Source of the DNA: Cryptomeria japonica
Taxonomy: Eukaryota; Streptophyta; Pinopsida; Cupressales; Cupressaceae
Assembly: GCF_030272615.1 (NCBI RefSeq)
Contig: NC_081414.1
Span: 817,294,396-817,358,395 of the forward strand
Length of the DNA stretch: 64,000 bases
Direction of reading: 5' to 3'
In this document: positions 58,549 through 64,000 of the stretch, piece after piece
Layout: each line of letters opens with the position of its first letter
How positions within the stretch are numbered: position 1 is the first letter of the stretch
Made by a program: the position numbers and the translations under genes
Notes under the pieces: generated by a model
Database searches by the model: none
The model's input: the letters and a program-made list of their open reading frames with translations, nothing else
What the model was told of the DNA's origin: nothing

Positions 58549-60501
58549 ATGAGTTTTACAACAATAAGCCCTACTTACACTATTCCCGTTAGACGAAGCC
58601 GTAGAATTAAGTCTTTTCGAGGTTTAATTACCGAGGAGATGGAACCTAATTTGAGTAGTCTTTTTAATGAGGGCATGGGTAATTCCTCTAATCCTCCTAA
58701 TGATGAAGAAGCTCTCCATGAGGTTTCTGTAGAACAACTTTCGAAATTGGATAACCAATTTGATGATTTTCACCAATGGATGTCTCATGAGTATCCCGAT
58801 AGTCAAGCTCTTCCTTTAATTAAGGGTTTAAAATGCATGCTTCAAAGTGATAAGAATGGAATTGATATCTTGCGTGGTATTGCACACATTGTGGATTCGA
58901 ATGTGATGCCTATGAAAAGTTGTGCTGAAACTTTAGGTTATACACAACCTCCCACTCAAGTTAATCATTCTATTCCTTTGACAACTTCTATTGCTAGCAT
59001 ACCTACCTTTACATCAAACATAATGGCTACTTCTATACAAGATATTCCTCCTGTGATCACTAGTCATGGGGGCAATCCTCCTTCTTTGATTAATCCTCTT
59101 CCTTCATTTAATCCGACTTCTTCATTCATTCCTTCAATGAGTGTTCCTATTACATCTTCACAAATGAACATGACGCAAGAGGGCAATTCATTTAACCATT
59201 CCATTCCTCCTTGTAGTGTTCCTCCTGTCCAATCATCTCCTATGACTACCTATCATAGAGTCCCACCACCTTACTCTCTACCTTCTTTCAATAACATAAC
59301 ACCTCCATCTCAATCTAACACATCTAATATGAATTCTTTGACTGAAGCGACCATTAACAATCTTGCACAAACTGTCTCTTCTTTACAGCAACAAATTGCC
59401 TCTATGAATCAATCTAAGTTTAGTGTGCCCACATTTGATGTTGCGAGCCCACTTTCTCTTGACATTGTTCGAGCTATCCCTCCTAAACATGTTGAAATCC
59501 CGCATTTGGAGCTTTACAATGGTAAAGGAGATCCTCTAACACATGTTAAGACTTTTCAAACAATATGTACTGAGTTTGCTTATGACCCAAGGTTGCTTGC
59601 AAAACTGTTCACTAGAACATTAAGAGATAAAGCCCTACAATGGTATTGCTCATTGCCTTCTTATTCTATTACTTCTTTTGAACAACTTGCAAATGCTTTC
59701 ATTCAACAATTTCAAAACAATATAAGTCCTAAAGTTACTTTGATTGATTTAATGCATTGTAAACAAGGTGTTAAAGAAAAAGTGACTGATTTCATTGGTA
59801 GATATAAGCATTTGTATGCTCAGATTTCTTTTCCAGTGCCTGATAATGATATTCAAAGAATCTTCATTTCTAATTTGCAAAAAGATATTTGAGACAAACT
59901 TCTGTTTTCTGAGTTTACTTCTTTCCAACAGTTGTGTGCAACTCTTCACAATTATCAACTGACTGTGAGTCAAATGGAACAATCACATCCTATGGCTCTG
60001 AGTGATAAGGGTGATAGCAGTCAACAACCATTTGGGAAGTTTAAACCGAACAGAGATTCCATCAAATTCAATGAAAACATCATCAACAACAATGTGAATG
60101 CAGCATCAGGTGTGCCTCCTATTTCTAAATTTTTCAAGAAAGAAAGAAAGTATACTCCTTTGAATGAATCATTGCATAGTATTATGAATAAGTTATTGGA
60201 ACAAAATGTGCTTACTCTTCCTCCTATAAGGCAAATTGATCCTACAAAGATTACTTCACCTTATTTTGATAGCAAATCTTTTTGTCAATTTCATCGTCAG
60301 CCTGGGCATGATACTGAAAAATGTTTTTCTTTAAAGGGTAAAATTCAAGATTTGATTGATAATAATACTATTTCTGTTTCTGGAGTGAATGATAAAGGCA
60401 ACACATCTGTAGCTCCTCCTAACCAAAATCTTCAGATTTTTACTGATCCATTACCTTCTCATACCTCTAATGCGATTGAGGCTGACTTTGAATGTGATTA
60501 A
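58549..60501 (+). pseudogene. Gypsy-type gag with one in-frame stop
   Basis: Gag forms the virus-like particle. The frame from ATG 58549 (MSFTTISPTY) runs to 60501, with one TGA at 59890-59892. Residues 1-120 are acidic and unrecognised, and 130-290 are Pro/Ser/Thr-rich linker. The retrotransposon gag domain spans about 315-480, with IPHLELYNGKGDPLTHVKTF, AKLFTRTLRDKALQWYCSLP and FEQLANAFIQQFQ. A finger-like motif CQFHRQPGHDTEKC lies at about 60292. Length and layout fit the large gags of Ogre/Athila-like Gypsy elements. A single stop is compatible with recent inactivation or with readthrough. Confidence 0.9.
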
Positions 60502-61936
60502 CTTTGTAGAGCAGCAAGAAAATCCTAAAGAACCTTCCATCACATTTGATTCTAGTGAAACTATCAGGGCACCTGATGGTCCTTTATACATAGTTGCAAA
60601 AGTCAAGAATACACCTTGCCGTGGAGTGCTTATTGATCCTTCGTGCATGGTTAATGTTATTACTAAAGAATTTCTTTTTACTTTGCAATTAAATCAAGTG
60701 ATCTATGACAAAATAGATGTGATTGTGAAATTATTTGATGCATTTTCTTCTCCTGCAATTGGTTCTATTACATTACCTATTGAGGTCCATAACAAATCCC
60801 TTGATGTGAACTTTGCTATTATTCCTTCATCCGAACAATTTCGTGTGAAGCTTGGCTATCCTTGGCTATTTTCCATGAAGGCTATTGCTTCTCCTATTCA
60901 CAAGTGTTTGAAATTTCCTCATAATGGTGAAATTGTTACTGTTAATCATAGTCTCTTTAAACCAGCTGAAAGAACCTCTAGTGTTCGTATAGATTACTTT
61001 TGGCCTAAACAATTCCAATCTCTTCCTCCGCGAAGTGATCATCTTTTCAAATCTTATCAAAAGTGGAAAAAAGATATGATCCTATCTTTAAGTGAACCTA
61101 GAACACCTAAACTTGATATTCCTATCATTCTTGAGAAGGAAGTTCTTCCTTTGAAAGATAAAACTAATGTCTTTCCTCAAGAAGATTCCCAACCCATCCC
61201 TATGGATGTGACTATGTCTATGCCTAATAAACCTTCTAAAAGTAGACCTATACCTCCTCGTCATGATGGACTTGGTCTTCTTCCTAAACCAAAAATCCCT
61301 CCTTTATATGGAGCAGTTCCTCCTCCTTCCTTTTATAGAGAGAAGAGACCTTCTTCTTCTCCTATTATCCAGCCTAAGAGACCACAACCTAAACACCCAA
61401 GTGATAGGGATGAGAACATTCCTCCCCCTCAATCTTCTCCACTTCCTACTAAGACTAGACGAAATCGTTCTGCACGTGAACGCTGATGAAAGCGTCGTCT
61501 TAGGGCTCAAGCAGCTGCTTCTCAAACTTTGCAATCTCCAAAAACACCTTCAACAAGCATTATTCCATTTTCTCCAAAATGTACTAAACATAAGATGCAT
61601 GATGGTCTTGACCCTGTGCGAGTTAAAGATCCTATTTTTATAAATCTTGATGATGCTATAGATGAAAATGTTATCCATGATGAAAATGCTACTCCTCTTG
61701 CTTCTGATAGTGAATATGAACTTGTTGATGTTGATAACCATTTATCCTACGAATTTTCTAAAGCACTTATCCTAGCTCCTAGACAAGAACAACGTGGCTT
61801 GGAACATGAACATAGCCCTTGTTTGGATCTTGTGATAGCTCCATCTTCTATGTTGGATGTTCCTCCTCTAGCGTGTCCCCTACCTTCCCGAAACATTGAT
61901 CAGCAAGATCGAGGGGTAGATGACGTGCTAGACTAG
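60470..61936 (+). pseudogene. Aspartic protease-like region, plus-one frame relative to gag
   Basis: Overlaps the gag end by about 32 nt in the next frame. Residues from about 60570 read DGPLYIVAKVKNTPCRGVLID, then PSCMVNVITKEFL and later FRVKLGYPWLF, which match the Gypsy retropepsin domain (active-site loop and the G-x-PWL end). The active site is DPS instead of DTG/DSG-type residues, so activity is doubtful. After it comes a Pro/Lys-rich tail. The tail stops at 61484-61486 and continues in frame after it to 61936 (DVDNHLSYEFSKALILAPRQ). No polymerase follows; 61937-62680 is non-coding. Confidence 0.78.
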
Positions 61937-62680
61937 TTACATTAGCATAGCAGATTCTCTCCCCTCTCTTTTGTTACTTCTTCTATATGTTATTCTCATT
62001 CTTCTATTTGTTGTCCTTAGTGTTGTCTACTTGAGGACGATGCAAAGCATTGAGATTTCTTTTGGTCTCTCTCATGTTGACTCAAAAGACACATGTGTTC
62101 CCTTCTTCTAGGTGACTTTCCTTGATTGGGGAATGAAGAACAATTATGCATACATACATATGATATATATACATGAATTATCATACAGCATACTGACCCC
62201 GAGGAAAGCGAAGTCACCTCGTGCTTTGTGTTTTGTGCCTATTATCCTTGGGTTTATCTCGCACTTGGGGGCTAAATCTTTGTGATAATGTGCTCCTTTT
62301 CCTTTCTCATTTCTTATGTGTATCACTACGTTAAAACAATCACCCCCGTTGAGGTGTGTGCGATCGCTTTAACGTAGGGGGGCATACACCCTGTCTATCC
62401 TTTCAAGATACTTGAAAATTTCTTGGCGAACTTAGCTTTGCCTTGAAATTTTTTGGTATTTCTCTTGCATGACTCATAGTGAGGGAACCTTACTACTGAC
62501 AGTCATGGTTCTCCCTCGTGATCTTCCCTTTTACTTTGTCAATTGAAGTCGTAAGATCCTTAGTCCACTGGGGGCTTGGTGTGTCTTGCCTCCTTGACGT
62601 GGTGAAATTCTTTCAATGTTGTTTCCTTGTACTTTACCGGAAGTATGAGCATACATACTCCCGCTAAAGTGGGGGCTAAA
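61937..62680 (+). other. 3' untranslated part of the gag-protease element
   Basis: No ORF of note. Contains GGGGGCTAAAT near 62266 and again at 62672, the latter being the purine tract at the LTR. Paired phrases CGCTTTAACGTAGGGGGGC and CTCCCGCTAAAGTGGGGGC hint at a duplicated purine tract region. Confidence 0.55.
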
Positions 62681-63939
62681 TGTAGCATCCTAAAATTGCG
62701 ACACTTGCAATTTCGACTGCATTTCGGTCTTCACGATGGCGACGCAACACGCAACCTGAATGGAGACCCCGAAACCTGATTATGACACTAAAAACTGCAT
62801 TTTTCAAGCACCCTGGCCTGAACCTCCTTTCACCTCGCTGTCCCGGAGGTGGGACCAGAGCGCCCAGCGCCCTGGTCCCTCAGGACCAGGGTGCCCAGTG
62901 CCCTGGTCCCCTAGGACCATGGCACCCAGCGCCCTGGTCCCTGGGTCCTATTTTGGGCCCGGTCTCTTTTGGACTTCGGGTCTTTTTGATTGCAATTTGG
63001 AAATTATTCTTTCCTGGTCGGCCTAAGGTCGGGAAAATCAGTCTATCAGCCCTAATTGGCAAGTATATAAACTACATTTTCCTCTCTCATTTGGACATAA
63101 GATGATATGACGTGGAAACTATACTCAAGCATTCAAGGATTCAAGCATTCAAGCATTCAAGCATTCCTTCTAAGTCTCCATTCAAGGCTAAGTGTTGCAT
63201 TCAAGACAAGGATTCAACCATTGAAGAGGAGATCACATACTACTACAACATACAACAAACAACAACATCTAAACCTTCGCACATAAGGATACAAACATCC
63301 TTAGAACAAGGTATTAGTACTTGTTTTACATTACAGTCATTTACATTTACAGCACTTGCTCATTTCTTGGTTAATTCCAAAACTGGGGTTTGACCTAAAG
63401 GCAAACCCCTAATCCCTAACCCCCCAATCGTCTTCTCTTTTTTGTGTGTAGGTTGCAGGTACGCGGCTGAAATTGAAGATCTGGAATCCTTGTGCAGAGA
63501 CGAACAGATCTCCCTTCGTTTCGCGGATTTTTCAGAGGACAGTGGCGGTCGGGCGCCATCGTCCCGACAACTTTTGCTCAAAATTGTAGGACAACGCCGT
63601 ATTGACATTTTAATACTAATTCCAGGTCCGCAGCTTCATCCTATATCCCTATCTCAGTTTATAAGAGAATCTTTGTCACTTTCTATGCATTCCTAGCTTA
63701 ATTCTTCTATCAACATTCTTTACAAAAGAGGGTAGCCTTGCTGTCTTAACCCTTGAAACTCATTTAGCATCCAATCTTGCATTGTGTGGGATTGGATCTT
63801 GTGAGTTTCAACCCCTCTTTTGAATGTAAAGTCTCTCCCCTAAGTGAAAACCATCAACCCTAGCGAACCTCCCTTCTCTCTCTTCGGAGTTGGAAGAGGG
63901 GAGAGAAACTAGGGTTCGATCGCGATTTTCCGCTTTACA
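62681..63939 (+). repeat. Right LTR of the gag-protease element
   Basis: Collinear copy of 56118-57368, carrying the same GC-rich 31-bp repeats (62860-62945), TATATAAA (63064-63071) and GGACAGTG segment (63537-63590). Confidence 0.93.
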
Positions 63940-64000
63940 CTTAAATTGATAGCACCAAAGTGAATTGTTGATAATAAGGATTCTTTAGGTCAACTAGACA
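63940..64000 (+). mobile_element. Resumption of the interrupted plus-strand element
   Basis: CTTAA target copy followed by sequence continuing the interrupted second ORF region; stops appear almost at once. The remaining part and the 3' LTR lie beyond the window. Confidence 0.65.

Larger units (their letters stand above)
56118..63939 (+). mobile_element. Complete gag-protease LTR element lacking polymerase, 7.8 kb
   Basis: LTRs at 56118-57368 and 62681-63939 start TGTAGC and end CGCTTTACA. By eye they differ at about 34 sites and by one 8-bp repeat unit (2.7%). TTTTGGTGAACCTGACATG follows the left LTR as a likely primer site; I cannot assign the tRNA. AGTGGGGGCTAAA precedes the right LTR as purine tract. 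The interior codes for gag and a protease-like domain only; no reverse transcriptase, RNase H or integrase is seen. This is the plan of a Gypsy-related TR-GAG element, which would need enzymes from an autonomous partner. Confidence 0.93.

Overview
The window looks like nuclear DNA from a seed plant, most likely a gymnosperm of conifer type. It is AT-rich and dominated by old, nested, mutated transposable elements. The only apparently intact host gene is a terpene synthase whose motifs and exon layout fit the gymnosperm TPS-d group. There is no prokaryotic or organellar operon structure and no CRISPR array. Nearly all gene calls other than the terpene synthase are decayed transposon genes.

Layout. 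(1) 1-10345: a Gypsy-type LTR element on the minus strand with very long LTRs and a non-coding interior. Its 3' LTR runs off the left edge, and a poly-A retroposon sits inside its 5' LTR. (2) 10760-15116: the terpene synthase on the minus strand. Nine exons can be joined by GT-AG junctions into 1,749 nt, which encodes 582 residues with no stop. A SINE-like insert lies in its largest intron. (3) 15169-18960: the DNA immediately upstream of that gene exists in about three tandem copies of roughly 1.1 kb. One copy is split by a retroposon with a 9-bp target duplication. (4) 19000-20400: AT-rich, unassigned. 20400-21470: an array of short repeats. (5) About 21490-28085: a decayed Helitron with an RPA-like fragment, a Rep-helicase pseudogene containing a recognisable 77-nt intron, and a candidate 3' end. 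(6) 29895-32919: a terminal-inverted-repeat element filled with CT microsatellite. (7) 33038-41838: a minus-strand Copia element interrupted by a complete plus-strand Copia element with 320-bp LTRs and target duplication CACTC. (8) 41839-48623: remains of a second Gypsy-type element. (9) 48624-64000: a four-level nest. An old LTR is split by a minus-strand element, which is split by a plus-strand element with an unusual gag and an unrecognised second ORF. That one is split by a complete 7.8-kb gag-protease element with target duplication CTTAA.

The terpene synthase probably makes a terpenoid from a prenyl diphosphate, and the lack of a transit peptide suggests a cytosolic sesquiterpene synthase. 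Two features make it the best target for follow-up: an altered second metal-binding motif and the multiplied upstream region. The two non-autonomous LTR elements at the right end are the other points of interest, because they keep gag-like genes without reverse transcriptase or integrase.
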